DNA of 50,797 nucleotides from Flavobacteriales bacterium (GTDB taxonomy: Bacteria; Bacteroidota; Bacteroidia; Flavobacteriales_D; Crocinitomicaceae), in NCBI GenBank assembly GCA_022361195.1, contig JAKSBJ010000364.1:1-50797 (forward strand). The letters are read 5' to 3'. How positions within the stretch are numbered: the stretch's first letter is position 1; each line of letters opens with the position of its first letter. Positions 32,042 to 41,815 of the stretch are shown one piece after another. A program made the position numbers and the translations under genes. The notes beneath the pieces are model-generated. The model was given only the letters and a program-made list of their open reading frames with translations, had not been told where the DNA came from and ran no database searches.

Positions 32042-33300
32042 AAGAATTGCCCAACTCCAAAGCTAAAGCCTCTTCGTCGGGTATCTAATGGACTGAATCC
32101 GTAATCAAGACGGAACACCACATTGTACAATACTCTTGAGTGTAATCTAAGACCTGACCCAACAAAAAAGTGCATGGCCTCTGGCTCAAACATTTCTTCA
32201 AATTTCCCTCCTGGCGGACGTAAGGTTCCGAAATCCGAAAATGCCACTGCCTGAAATAAAAACCACTTGTGTCGGTAAATGGTATGGCGATGTTCAAAAT
32301 TTGCAACCAATTCTGCAGTTCCTCTGGCTACTCTATTTCCCGCTCCCCTTACATTTATGAATCCATCAATTACAAAAGGAGAGAAAGGACTAAAATTGTT
32401 GGTAGCAATGGCCAAGCGGTTACGGAAAGCCATATTTCCTCTATTTCCTAATTTCTTATACCACCTAAACTCATTAATTCCCTTAAAAAAGCTGGCTCCA
32501 TCCACACCTGGTGTTTGAATGGTTTCTACATAAAACTCAACACTTTTTCCGTCTCTAAACTCAAATCGTTGGTTAACATCAGTGTACATCAACTTGGTAC
32601 GAATTTGATACTTAAAGAAAGTGAACTCCTGCATCCCCAATTCTGTAAAGGCCGAATCTAACTGCCGGTATCGTTCATACATCACCATTCCTCCAGTTCC
32701 CATTTGCCAATGCCTATTCAACCAATAAAATCCACCTGCCGAAAAGGAATAATTATCAAAGTTGAAGGAAGAAACAGTGTCTACAAAATAAAGTGGCTCA
32801 ACTGTTGAATATTTAGACAATGCCAATTCATGCCCCGTTTTTAAATTTCGATGTCGTGGTGCATTATGAAAGAGCGAAAAGGAATGCCGATCATAATATT
32901 GATACAAAAAGCCCAATTGATCACCCTTACCGGAAAAGTTAATGTGATTGGCACCTAGTTGCAACTTCAGCTGATCTTCGAATCCCGAAATTGACGCTAT
33001 TGGATAAAGATATTTGGCTTCTTTGATGTAAAAAATAATATCCCAACCCGGTAAAGCCTCATTCCATACATATTTACCGTCAACATTAAAAAAGAGGTTG
33101 AGGTTTCGGAGAATCTGCTCATCTTCTTTAAATAGTGTTGAATCAAATTCCATCCCCACTTTGCACTTAATCATATCCCGTAAAAAGGACTCTTTAGTGC
33201 GTGTTAAACCTTCAAAGGAGATCGACTTGATCTCCGCTGAAGAAGCTGTAAATGAACAACTAAAAAAAAGAAGTATGTATAAAACAATCCTGTGGTTCAT
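32038..33300 (-). CDS. Small Omp85-family outer-membrane protein
   Basis: 420 residues: signal peptide, one POTRA-like domain (about 22-95; IKSISFEGLTRTKESFLRDMI) and a C-terminal barrel. VRGAGN in the last third is the Omp85 VRGY/F-type lid-lock motif, and the protein ends in GVGQFF, with the terminal aromatic residue typical of barrels. BamA has five POTRA domains; this single-POTRA form belongs to the smaller Omp85 branch, possibly a patatin-less or TamA-like variant. The substrate is unknown. It is 4 bp downstream of the DUF547 gene. Confidence 0.85.
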   Translation of the reverse strand: MNHRIVLYILLFFSCSFTASSAEIKSISFEGLTRTKESFLRDMIKCKVGMEFDSTLFKEDEQILRNLNLFFNVDGKYVWNEALPGWDIIFYIKEAKYLYPIASISGFEDQLKLQLGANHINFSGKGDQLGFLYQYYDRHSFSLFHNAPRHRNLKTGHELALSKYSTVEPLYFVDTVSSFNFDNYSFSAGGFYWLNRHWQMGTGGMVMYERYRQLDSAFTELGMQEFTFFKYQIRTKLMYTDVNQRFEFRDGKSVEFYVETIQTPGVDGASFFKGINEFRWYKKLGNRGNMAFRNRLAIATNNFSPFSPFVIDGFINVRGAGNRVARGTAELVANFEHRHTIYRHKWFLFQAVAFSDFGTLRPPGGKFEEMFEPEAMHFFVGSGLRLHSRVLYNVVFRLDYGFSPLDTRRRGFSFGVGQFF

Positions 33301-33304
33301 TTAC

Positions 33305-34912
33305 CTACAAGATATACTTTATCCCTAAATTATAAGTGCTTCCCAAACCGGAATTAGTTCCTCTCCAGAAATTCGAATACAATAATTCGATGTTGAATCC
33401 TGGCATTAGGTTGTACTTAAATCCAAGTCCTGATGCTGTATAGTTCATCGGAATTACCCAATCTGTCACTTGAGGATCATGTGCATTGATGTTATTGGTA
33501 AAACGATGTACATGCTGTGTCATCGCATAAACCGTCATTTTTTTGGTTGGGAAATAGCTTAAAAAGATACTCGATGGTATATCTAACATTCCAATTTGAC
33601 TTTTATATCGTTTGAATCGGAACAATAAATCCACTTCAGCAAACAACTGGAATTTACCATAGGTTTTGTCGATAAAGAACTGGTTCCACCAGGTAATTCT
33701 GTCCCAATCGGCCCAATATAAATTTTGGCCATCATCAGTAGTTCCACCTTCTGGATGTGGAATTACAGGGACATAAACAGTAGACTGAATAGAGAAATTA
33801 TTCACCTTTTTAAAAGGTTGTAATTTTAATCGTGCTCCAACAGAGGTTACTCCAACACGGGTAGAATCGTTGTTTTTATAAGCAAAGGCATTTCCTACTG
33901 AAGAAAAACTAGAATCCGATGAAGTAGCCGAAGATCTGAAATTAACGTCCAGTCCTACATTGATTCGTTTTGATTTAGTTACCCCAATGGTGTATTGAAA
34001 CAAATGTGTCACAAAAGTCGATCGGTATCCACTGAAGTCCTGCCCTTGCCAATTGTTTTTTTGCTCTGTGTAAATGGTATTAAACAATGTAAAATCCATT
34101 TGTCCTTTACCCAATAAACTTCCAGCAGTGAACGTTTGTAAATCAAATTCATCACTACCCTCTTCTTCTCCATCTTTTCCAGCGAAAGGATTGGTTACAT
34201 TGTCCACCCCTTGTGCATTAATAGTCCAATCGTAAGTATAATGTTCAATTTTAGCATCTGGTTTCACAGCCACTGTTCGGTACTTATTCACGTAAGTAAT
34301 TAAATCGGCATTTGATTTCCCAAAATCAGATTTGTACCATTGGAAAATCTCTGATAAGAATAGTTTACCACCGTCCTCCGAAGTCCAGATAAAAGAAGGA
34401 TCATTTAGCGCTCTTTTAGCTTGAGCATCCAATTGCATTTCCAACTTTTCCGGTACATATGCAAAGTTCTCAATTCGTGGACAGCTCACTGCTCCACAAA
34501 CCAAAACAAAATGGAATCGCGCATCTTCATAAACAGGTCGCAACATTTTGTTTTCTAAATGATCCAATGAAATATTTTCACCATTCAAATTCACATCTTT
34601 CTTTTCAAAAAATGAGTTGACCTCCATTGGAGAAGAGATTGGATAAGCCTCAATCACTTTGTTGATTACACCCAGGTTATAGACGTTTATCAAATAGGCC
34701 TTTTCATTTTCTTTAGTCCATGAATTTGATGCAATACTCTCCATCAATTCTTTTAAGCTCGATTCATCTTTTTTGATGCCATCATAATCAACTTTACCCT
34801 CGGACACATAAGTCGCAAAAAAGGTATTTGCTTTGTCAAAGAAACCGGCTTCCTGAGCAGTAGAAACCACGCTTAATAAAGTTGATAGTAAAACAAACGC
34901 TACTTTTTTCAT
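33305..34912 (-). CDS. DUF547 domain fused to a barrel-like outer-membrane domain
   Basis: 535 residues with a signal peptide ending about TAQ. Residues about 20-215 are a DUF547 domain (VSEGKVDYDGIKKDESSL, LINVYNLGVINKVI, VLVCGAVSCPRIE), normally found alone in secreted Bacteroidota proteins. From about 255 the sequence becomes barrel-like (TNPFAG, KGQMDFTLFNTIY, then glycine- and aromatic-rich strands to the end, GIKYIL). I have not seen this fusion described. It overlaps the DUF2141 gene by 4 bp. Confidence 0.8.
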   Translation of the reverse strand: MKKVAFVLLSTLLSVVSTAQEAGFFDKANTFFATYVSEGKVDYDGIKKDESSLKELMESIASNSWTKENEKAYLINVYNLGVINKVIEAYPISSPMEVNSFFEKKDVNLNGENISLDHLENKMLRPVYEDARFHFVLVCGAVSCPRIENFAYVPEKLEMQLDAQAKRALNDPSFIWTSEDGGKLFLSEIFQWYKSDFGKSNADLITYVNKYRTVAVKPDAKIEHYTYDWTINAQGVDNVTNPFAGKDGEEEGSDEFDLQTFTAGSLLGKGQMDFTLFNTIYTEQKNNWQGQDFSGYRSTFVTHLFQYTIGVTKSKRINVGLDVNFRSSATSSDSSFSSVGNAFAYKNNDSTRVGVTSVGARLKLQPFKKVNNFSIQSTVYVPVIPHPEGGTTDDGQNLYWADWDRITWWNQFFIDKTYGKFQLFAEVDLLFRFKRYKSQIGMLDIPSSIFLSYFPTKKMTVYAMTQHVHRFTNNINAHDPQVTDWVIPMNYTASGLGFKYNLMPGFNIELLYSNFWRGTNSGLGSTYNLGIKYIL

Positions 34913-35361
34913 AATATATAATGTAGTGAAATATTGATTTTTTTGTGTACTTCGTTAAGATCGATTAACAGATCTGAATAATCCGGCAGGGACAACCAAG
35001 GCCGAACGTTATTAGAGAAACCATAACCTTCTGTCGGTATCCCGAGGAAAAAATCCATGTCTTCATTAATATTTTCATCATCTAAAATTGAAACAGCGTA
35101 CCTCCCAGGAGCAAGGCCATTTAGATTGATTAAAATTCGTTCATTAACAATATTACTTTTATCAATGGTTAGATGCTTGTAAGGATTATCAGGGTACTGA
35201 TTTTCATAATTATACAAGAAAACATACAACACCCCATCTTTGTTTCGCACATTTTTAATTTCAACGGACAATGCACATTCCTTTTCCGTATCATTAGGGA
35301 CAGGAGAAAAAGAAGTTAGAACACTGGTCAATAGGAATAAACTAAGAAACCTGATGATCAT
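34909..35361 (-). CDS. DUF2141-family secreted protein
   Basis: 150 residues from ATG 35361 (signal peptide MIIRFLSLFLLTSV); the longer frame to 35427 is inside the upstream glycosyltransferase gene and unlikely. Motifs: LSVEIKNVRNKDGVLYVFLYN, LNGLAPGRYAVSILDDENINEDMD and GIPTEGYGFSNN, which are the DUF2141 signature. The role is unknown. It overlaps the glycosyltransferase end by 20 bp and the DUF547 gene by 4 bp (ATGA). Confidence 0.88.
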   Translation of the reverse strand: MIIRFLSLFLLTSVLTSFSPVPNDTEKECALSVEIKNVRNKDGVLYVFLYNYENQYPDNPYKHLTIDKSNIVNERILINLNGLAPGRYAVSILDDENINEDMDFFLGIPTEGYGFSNNVRPWLSLPDYSDLLIDLNEVHKKINISLHYIL

Positions 35362-36844
35362 AACGATAACTTTTTGCTGCTCTGTTCCAGTGGAAAAGCG
35401 AATTAATAAATACGATTGAATAACCAATTGCCAGGAATATTAAGAAAGGTAATATTCCAAAGTCTTTGTAAACAATACTAACATAAATGCTTTGAAGAAT
35501 GTACAACAAAAACCCTCCTTCAAGATAGGTCATTAAACCAATTTTTTTGATGTTGTACTTATTCCCTTCCCATTGATCTTTCTTACTATTGATGTTGAAT
35601 TTTGGTGTCCGAACAAAAGGAGATTTTTTTCCAATATACCCTTCAAATACCGCAATGGCATTGTGAAGTGATAAGCCCATGGAAACGGCCAGAAAAACCG
35701 GAAATTTCCATACAAACTCTTTTAGCAGTTGCCATTTGTTCTCTCTTCCGTACGTAAAGGAGACCCAATAAAAGAAGCCCAAAATCACCCAGCTAACTGC
35801 GAAAACCATACTCAACTGAAAAATGAATTTGTACTCTTCGTACAATGGCTTAATCATAATGAGAGGTAAAGAAAGTGCCGTTAACAGGAAAATGAAAATA
35901 AAAACCGAACTGTTCATGAGATGGAAAGTTGCGTGCACCTTTGTTCGGAAGCTTTTCCCTGAAGAAATAACCTTCCACAAACTTTTTCTTACACATTCCG
36001 CAGCTCCCTTGGTCCATCTAAACTGTTGGGTTTTTAATGCATTAATTTCAACCGGAAGTTCAGAAGGTGAGTCCACCTCCTCAAGGTATTTAAACTTCCA
36101 GTCGTTTAATTGAGCCCGGTAACTCAAATCTAAATCTTCGGTTAAAGTGTCTGGCTGCCAACCACCAGATGTTTCAATGGCCTTTTTACGCCAGATTCCG
36201 GCCGTACCATTAAAGTTGATAAAGTGGTTGTTGTATTCTCGCCCTACTTGCTCAATGGTGAAATGAGCATTCAAACCAAAGGCCTGAATTTGGGTGAGGA
36301 ATGAATAATCTGAATTGGTGTAAGACCATTTGGTTTGAACCAATCCAACTTTTTCGTCTTTAAAATGAGGGAGTGTTTTCTTTAAAAAATCGGGTGACGG
36401 AAGAAAATCCGCATCAAATATGGCTATGAACTCTCCTTTACAAATCTCGGTTCCATATTTTAAGGCTCCGGCTTTAAAGCCTGTTCGTTCTTTACGGCGG
36501 ACTTGTTTAATATCAAACCCCTCCAACTGATAAAAATGAACTCTTTGGGCAATCAATTCGACAGTCTCATCTGTAGAATCATCCAAAACTTGGATTTCCA
36601 ACTTGTCTTTTGGGTAATCGAAGTTACAGATACACTCAATGAGCCGTTCAACGACATATAATTCATTGTAAACCGGTAATTGAATGGTTACCAAGGGGTA
36701 TTCGGAAGGAAGAAGCTCCGTAATCTCCTCTTTTTTCTTTGACTTAGACCTTAAATAGCTGACTATCAAAGAAAGTTGGATTAGACTATACAAAAAGATA
36801 AATCCAATTGAAACTGCATAAATGATTAAAATTACTAGTGCCAT
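35342..36844 (-). CDS. Processive family 2 glycosyltransferase (membrane, cellulose-synthase-like)
   Basis: 500 residues from ATG 36844; a TTG at 36904 is further upstream and less likely. An N-terminal membrane helix (1-27) is followed by the GT2 catalytic domain: LDDSTDET (Asp88-Asp89), DAD at 144-146, TEDLDL (235-240) and QQFRW (273-277). At least four further helices follow (about 300-480). The motifs D,D,D,QxxRW mark processive GT2 enzymes that extrude a polysaccharide or glucosylate lipid carriers. The product is not known. It heads an operon with DUF2141, DUF547 and Omp85-like genes, suggesting cell-surface glycan assembly. Confidence 0.92.
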   Translation of the reverse strand: MALVILIIYAVSIGFIFLYSLIQLSLIVSYLRSKSKKKEEITELLPSEYPLVTIQLPVYNELYVVERLIECICNFDYPKDKLEIQVLDDSTDETVELIAQRVHFYQLEGFDIKQVRRKERTGFKAGALKYGTEICKGEFIAIFDADFLPSPDFLKKTLPHFKDEKVGLVQTKWSYTNSDYSFLTQIQAFGLNAHFTIEQVGREYNNHFINFNGTAGIWRKKAIETSGGWQPDTLTEDLDLSYRAQLNDWKFKYLEEVDSPSELPVEINALKTQQFRWTKGAAECVRKSLWKVISSGKSFRTKVHATFHLMNSSVFIFIFLLTALSLPLIMIKPLYEEYKFIFQLSMVFAVSWVILGFFYWVSFTYGRENKWQLLKEFVWKFPVFLAVSMGLSLHNAIAVFEGYIGKKSPFVRTPKFNINSKKDQWEGNKYNIKKIGLMTYLEGGFLLYILQSIYVSIVYKDFGILPFLIFLAIGYSIVFINSLFHWNRAAKSYRYDHQVS

Positions 36845-37059
36845 ATGGCCAGTTGTCGGAGCCTTGAAACATTCCTTACAGCATTTCTTCAGAATTTTCT
36901 TCAAGCTTTTGCTATTCTTGGAATCCTGAATTGTACCTTAAGAAAAAACAAGAGCAGTATGAAGGAGCTTCAACACCAGTGATTATAGTACTAAAAGAGC
37001 AGTTTATTTGAATACTTTAAAGCTATAGAATCCCTCTAAAGCCCAGCTGTTGTAAAGAT
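36845..37059. other. Intergenic region between glycosyltransferase and hflX
   Basis: 215 bp on which I see no gene. It contains the 3' end of the hflX transcript and the promoter region of the glycosyltransferase operon. A box TAGCTTTA (one base from the -7 consensus) is on the minus strand near 37025. Confidence 0.5.
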
Positions 37060-38259
37060 TTAGTAAAGGAAATTGTGATATGGATAGCGGACCGCGAAAA
37101 TCTCTTTCACTTCTTTGTACAATACCTCTCTCAATTCATCAATGTTGATTTTGTTTTGAGCTGAGATAAAAAGACATTGATGTTCCGATAATCTGGCCAT
37201 CCAACTTTTCTTCAATTCCTCTAATGCAAAGATTTTCCCTTCCGGATGAAACCCTATTTCATCTGGTGGTGGATTGTAAGCATCAATTTTATTGAAAACG
37301 ATGATGGTTGGTTTATCCTTTGCTGACTCTTCAATTTCAGCAATGGTGTTATTCACCACCTTAAAATGCTCCTCAAAATTAGGATGAGAAATATCCAAAA
37401 CATGAACCAGTACATCTGCCTCTCTTACTTCATCTAAGGTAGACTTAAATGACTCAATAAGTTGATGCGGTAATTTTCGGATAAATCCAACCGTATCGGA
37501 CAAAAGGAACGGAAGGTTTCCAATTACCACTTTTCTAACGGTTGTATCTAAAGTTGCAAAGAGTTTATCCTCAGCAAATACTTTTGATTTACTCAGGAGA
37601 TTCATGATGGTGGATTTTCCAACATTGGTATATCCCACCAGGGCCACTCGTACCAATTGTCCTCTGTTTCCTCTTTGAACCGACATTTGTTTGTCGATTT
37701 TTTGAAGCTTCTCCTTTAAAAGAGCGATTTTTTGCTGAATGATTCGACGGTCTGTCTCGATTTGAGTCTCTCCCGGTCCTCTCATACCAATTCCCCCTTT
37801 AGTACGGTCAAGATGCGTCCAAAGTCGGGTTAATCGCGGTAAAAGGTATTGATATTGTGCCAACTCAACTTGGGTTTTCGCATGAGCCGTACGTGCACGT
37901 TTCGCAAAAATGTCCAGAATCAAATTATTTCTATCCAGCACCTTAATCTTTAAAATTCGCTCAACGTTTCTCAGTTGCGATGGCGTTAACTCATCATCAA
38001 AAATGGCCAAATCAATTTCATTGTTATCAATGTAATCTTTGATCTCGGCAATTTTCCCTGAACCAATGTAAGTTTTGGCATTGGGAACATCTATCCGCTG
38101 AAGGAATTTCTTCTTTGTAATTGCTCCTGATGTTTCAGCCAAAAAGGCTAATTCATCAATGTATTCTTTGGCCATCTCCTCTGTCTGATCGGCTGTAATA
38201 ACTCCAATCAAAACAGCATCTTCCGGTATGACCTCTGTGTAAATATATCCGTCTCCCAT
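37060..38259 (-). CDS. hflX: GTPase HflX
   Basis: 399 residues. The N-terminal HflX domain contains GIGMRGPGETQIETDRR at 157-172. G-domain motifs: GYTNVGKS at 209-216 (G1), DTVGF (G3) and NKID (G4). HflX binds the large ribosomal subunit and helps split stalled ribosomes, especially under heat or antibiotic stress. It lies 14 bp after a small membrane protein gene, with which it may be co-transcribed. Confidence 0.96.
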   Translation of the reverse strand: MGDGYIYTEVIPEDAVLIGVITADQTEEMAKEYIDELAFLAETSGAITKKKFLQRIDVPNAKTYIGSGKIAEIKDYIDNNEIDLAIFDDELTPSQLRNVERILKIKVLDRNNLILDIFAKRARTAHAKTQVELAQYQYLLPRLTRLWTHLDRTKGGIGMRGPGETQIETDRRIIQQKIALLKEKLQKIDKQMSVQRGNRGQLVRVALVGYTNVGKSTIMNLLSKSKVFAEDKLFATLDTTVRKVVIGNLPFLLSDTVGFIRKLPHQLIESFKSTLDEVREADVLVHVLDISHPNFEEHFKVVNNTIAEIEESAKDKPTIIVFNKIDAYNPPPDEIGFHPEGKIFALEELKKSWMARLSEHQCLFISAQNKINIDELREVLYKEVKEIFAVRYPYHNFLY

Positions 38260-38273
38260 CTCCCTCTAATCTC

Positions 38274-38714
38274 CTAAAACCAACCGGCTGATGCAATTCT
38301 AAATGGCCATGGAATAGCCGCTAATACTAAGATCAATGCAATTGTGTAAAAAATTGCAATCTTGCTAAATTTTGCTTTATCCTCTGTTTGTTTCTTCGAT
38401 TTTGAATAGCCCATCGTAATGAAAACCATCGCCAAAATCATTAAAACACTATGTTCCATTGTATAAAATCTCAACTCTGTAGATTTCATAAAACCTTCAG
38501 CGAAGGTCACCATTGGTGAAAGGAAGTAGAGTATTAATCCCACCAAAAACTGGATATGGAAAGCAACCATGGCAAAAAGAGCAATTTTCTTGTCTCCGGC
38601 TGTAAATTCTTTTCCAGCACCACGTCCTTGAAATGCTTTGAAAATTGCCGTTAATACCAGAATTAAGACTATCCATCTCCATCCTGAGTGCGCTCTTACC
38701 AAAATATCGTACAT
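38274..38714 (-). CDS. Four-helix membrane protein with conserved-position histidines
   Basis: 146 residues with four membrane helices (about 12-28, 44-65, 87-104 and 118-138). His9 (ARAHSGWRW), His53 and His88 (MEHSV) lie in or next to helices 1, 2 and 3. This resembles small cytochrome b-type heme-binding membrane proteins, but I could not assign a family. A perfect -7 box TAAATTTG at 38731-38738 is 17 bp upstream. Confidence 0.7.
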   Translation of the reverse strand: MYDILVRAHSGWRWIVLILVLTAIFKAFQGRGAGKEFTAGDKKIALFAMVAFHIQFLVGLILYFLSPMVTFAEGFMKSTELRFYTMEHSVLMILAMVFITMGYSKSKKQTEDKAKFSKIAIFYTIALILVLAAIPWPFRIASAGWF

Positions 38715-38730
38715 AATCCTTATTTTTAGC

Positions 38731-38738
38731 CAAATTTA
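38731..38738 (-). promoter_or_regulatory. -7 promoter box TAAATTTG for the 38714 gene and hflX
   Basis: Perfect TAnnTTTG on the minus strand, about 16 bp before the start. Confidence 0.5.
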
Positions 38739-38763
38739 AGCACTTAAATCAATCGAAGGCTGC

Positions 38764-41700
38764 ATGCTCAGATATATTTTTTCAATCTTTTTTACTCTTT
38801 TGCTCCTTACGTCGGGTAAAGCACAGCATATTGCACCCGAAAATGGGGTTCATGATCCACACAATACCATTTATGCATTGACCAACTGCAAAGTAGTTGT
38901 CAATGCCGATTTGACAATTCCTTTGGGAATGGTAATGGTACAAGACGGTATTATTACCTATGCCGGAATCATGAAACCACTCCCTAAAGATGCGGTAAAA
39001 ATTGATTTGAAAGGTTATACCCTATATCCATCATTCATTGATATTTATAGTAGCGAGGGAGTTGTTCCTCCCAAATACGAAGGAAATAACAGGGCTTATC
39101 CTCAACCTTCTTTGAAAGAAGGACCATTTTACTGGAATCAAGCTGTACATCCTGAAACCAATGCTTACGATCATTACAAAGTCAAGCAGGCTAAAAATCG
39201 AAAAGCATTGATTCAACAAGGTTTTGGAGTCATTTCTACTCATGTTGAAGATGGTGTAATGAGAGGGACATCTGTTTTGGTTTCTTTAAGTGATCATCCC
39301 ACAGTGGATAATGTAATTAAAGCACAATCAGCCAATCACTATTCATTTAGCAAGGGAAGTTCAAAGCAACATTACCCAGGATCACAAATGGGTTGCATTG
39401 CACTCATCAGACAATTTTACTACGATGCTATTTGGTATAAATCATTGAAAAATCCGGTAAAAGAGAATGTTTCTTTACAAGCCGCATTGAACAATGAACA
39501 ACTTCCTCATTTTTTTGGAGTTAGTGACAAACTTGAAATTTTAAGAGCGGCAAAAATTGCACAGGAGTTTAGATTGGATTTGATTGTAAAAGGTGGAGGT
39601 GATGAATATGAACGAATTGATGAGATCAAACAATCAAAAGCTAAATTGGTAATTCCCTTAAACTTCCCAGATCCTTTTGATGTCACTGATCCTTACACCT
39701 CTCGCTTTATTTCCTTAGCTGATTTAAAATCCTGGGAAATGCGACCATACAATCCGTACATGCTTTACCGCTCAGGTATTCCATTCGCGCTTACCTCAAA
39801 AGGATTAAAATCACCTAAAACATTCATGAAAAAAGTGAAGGTAGCTATTAAGCACGGTCTACCTAAAAATGAAGCTTTAAGAGCATTGACTCAACAACCG
39901 GCCGAATTCCTTGGCGTTGATTCTTTAGTTGGGAGCATTGCCAAAGGTAAACTTGCCAACTTCCTGGTTGTTAAAGGGGATCTTTTTGAAGGAGGAGAGA
40001 TTTATGAGAATTGGTTAAAAGGAGATCGTCAACGATTCAAAGACATCGAAACAGCTGATATTAGAGGAAAGTATGACATCAATATCAACAAGGTGGTATA
40101 TGAGCTTGACATTAAAGGAAGCATCGAAAAACCAAGTGGAAAGTTAACCTCTTACGGAGTAGTTAAGGATAGCACTAATGGAGGACAAACGATTGATACT
40201 ACCTATCTAAAAACCGACATTGAAGTTTCGGGATTACAAGTGAGTATTTCATTTGTTTTGAAAGATGAAGCTTATGATGGTTTAGTTCAGCTAAATGGAA
40301 CCTACAATCCTACTTTAGGGTTATTACACGGAACGGGACAGCTGCCTAATGGTTATTGGGTAGATTGGAATGGAATTCGATCCAAGAATTTTGACGATAA
40401 AAAGAAGTCAAAGAAGATGGTAGTAGACACCTCTGCTGTTGAGAATATTAGATACCCAAATATGGCTTTTGGTTTTGACACCTTACCTGAGGCAAAATCT
40501 TATTTCATCAAAAACGCAACGCTTTGGACCAATGAAAAAGAGGGGATCATTAAAAAAGGAACCCTTTACATTTCCGATGGAAAAATCAAATCGGTAAATG
40601 CTCGTTCTACCTCAATTGGTGGAGCCATTGTCATTGATGCTGAAGGAAAACACGTAACCAGTGGAATCATTGATGAACATTCGCACATCGCCATTTCAAA
40701 AGGAGTTAATGAAGGTGGACAAGCCATTACTGCAGAAGTGTCCATTGGAGATGTAGTAAGAAGTGACGATATTAATATTTTCCGTCAGTTGGCGGGTGGA
40801 GTAACGGCAGCCCAATTGCTTCATGGATCAGCCAATCCTATTGGAGGAAAATCGGCTTTGATTAAGTTAAAATGGGGATTCTCTCCTGAGGAAATGCTCA
40901 TTCAGGATGCAGCTGGTTTCATCAAATTTGCATTAGGGGAAAACGTAAAACAATCACGGAGTAGTCATTCAAATCGTTATCCTCAAACCCGAATGGGAGT
41001 TGAACAACTGTTTTACGATGCCTTTATTCGAGCTAAGGAATACGAAGTGGAGTGGAAAGAATATTTCTCGGCTTCTTCTAAAAAAAGAGATGAAATGGGC
41101 ACTCCAAGACGTGATTTGGAGTTGGAGGCACTGTTAGAAGTAGTACACGGAAAACGATTCATAAGCTGTCATTCCTATGTACAATCCGAAATTAACATGT
41201 TAATGCATGTAGCCGATTCAATGGGCTTTACTGTCAACACTTTCACCCATATTTTAGAAGGGTACAAAGTAGCAGATAAAATGCTGGAACATGGAGCAGG
41301 AGCCTCAACCTTTGCAGATTGGTGGGCTTACAAATATGAAGTAAACGAAGCCATTCCATACAATGCCGCCATCTTATCAAAAATGGGAGTTGTTACCGCC
41401 ATTAATTCGGACGATGCCGAAATGGGACGACGATTAAACCAGGAAGCGGCAAAGGCAGTCAAGTACGGTGGAGTTTCGGAAGAAGAAGCTTGGAAAATGG
41501 TCACGCTCAATCCAGCAAAACTCTTGCATTTGGATGACCGAATGGGAAGTTTAAAAGCTGGTAAGGATGCCGATATTGTCATTTGGTCGGACAATCCGCT
41601 TTCGATTAAAGCAAAAGTGGAAAAAACCTTTATTGATGGTGCTTTAATGTACGACAGTGAAAAAATCTACTATTTAAAGAGCAGAGATACGAAAGACCGA

Positions 41701-41814
41701 AAACGTATTATGCAAAAGATGATTGAGGCCAAGAAAAATGGTTCGCCTACCCGAAAAGCTGTGATGCGTAAGAACCCTCAATATCATTGTGACACTGAAG
41801 GAGAAGAAGGATAA
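38764..41814 (+). CDS. Secreted protein with two amidohydrolase-type domains
   Basis: 1016 residues with a signal peptide (ends about GKA-Q). The first domain (about 35-430) has the composite-barrel layout of amidohydrolases but the HxH of the metal site is replaced (SFIDIYSSEG). A linker of strands (about 440-560) follows. The second domain (about 580-990) has the intact motif EHSHIA (His639, His641), a later His in FTHILEG, and the conserved Asp in INSDDAEMG. This architecture occurs in Bacteroidota imidazolonepropionase-like proteins. The substrate is unknown. The next gene starts 1 bp after its stop and is a related protein. Confidence 0.85.
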   Translation: MLRYIFSIFFTLLLLTSGKAQHIAPENGVHDPHNTIYALTNCKVVVNADLTIPLGMVMVQDGIITYAGIMKPLPKDAVKIDLKGYTLYPSFIDIYSSEGVVPPKYEGNNRAYPQPSLKEGPFYWNQAVHPETNAYDHYKVKQAKNRKALIQQGFGVISTHVEDGVMRGTSVLVSLSDHPTVDNVIKAQSANHYSFSKGSSKQHYPGSQMGCIALIRQFYYDAIWYKSLKNPVKENVSLQAALNNEQLPHFFGVSDKLEILRAAKIAQEFRLDLIVKGGGDEYERIDEIKQSKAKLVIPLNFPDPFDVTDPYTSRFISLADLKSWEMRPYNPYMLYRSGIPFALTSKGLKSPKTFMKKVKVAIKHGLPKNEALRALTQQPAEFLGVDSLVGSIAKGKLANFLVVKGDLFEGGEIYENWLKGDRQRFKDIETADIRGKYDININKVVYELDIKGSIEKPSGKLTSYGVVKDSTNGGQTIDTTYLKTDIEVSGLQVSISFVLKDEAYDGLVQLNGTYNPTLGLLHGTGQLPNGYWVDWNGIRSKNFDDKKKSKKMVVDTSAVENIRYPNMAFGFDTLPEAKSYFIKNATLWTNEKEGIIKKGTLYISDGKIKSVNARSTSIGGAIVIDAEGKHVTSGIIDEHSHIAISKGVNEGGQAITAEVSIGDVVRSDDINIFRQLAGGVTAAQLLHGSANPIGGKSALIKLKWGFSPEEMLIQDAAGFIKFALGENVKQSRSSHSNRYPQTRMGVEQLFYDAFIRAKEYEVEWKEYFSASSKKRDEMGTPRRDLELEALLEVVHGKRFISCHSYVQSEINMLMHVADSMGFTVNTFTHILEGYKVADKMLEHGAGASTFADWWAYKYEVNEAIPYNAAILSKMGVVTAINSDDAEMGRRLNQEAAKAVKYGGVSEEEAWKMVTLNPAKLLHLDDRMGSLKAGKDADIVIWSDNPLSIKAKVEKTFIDGALMYDSEKIYYLKSRDTKDRKRIMQKMIEAKKNGSPTRKAVMRKNPQYHCDTEGEEG

Positions 41815-41815
41815 C

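Noticed and set aside
36845..36904. Extended N-terminus for the glycosyltransferase from TTG
   Set aside because: A Cys/Lys-rich leader before the first membrane helix is not normal for the family; ATG 36844 fits.
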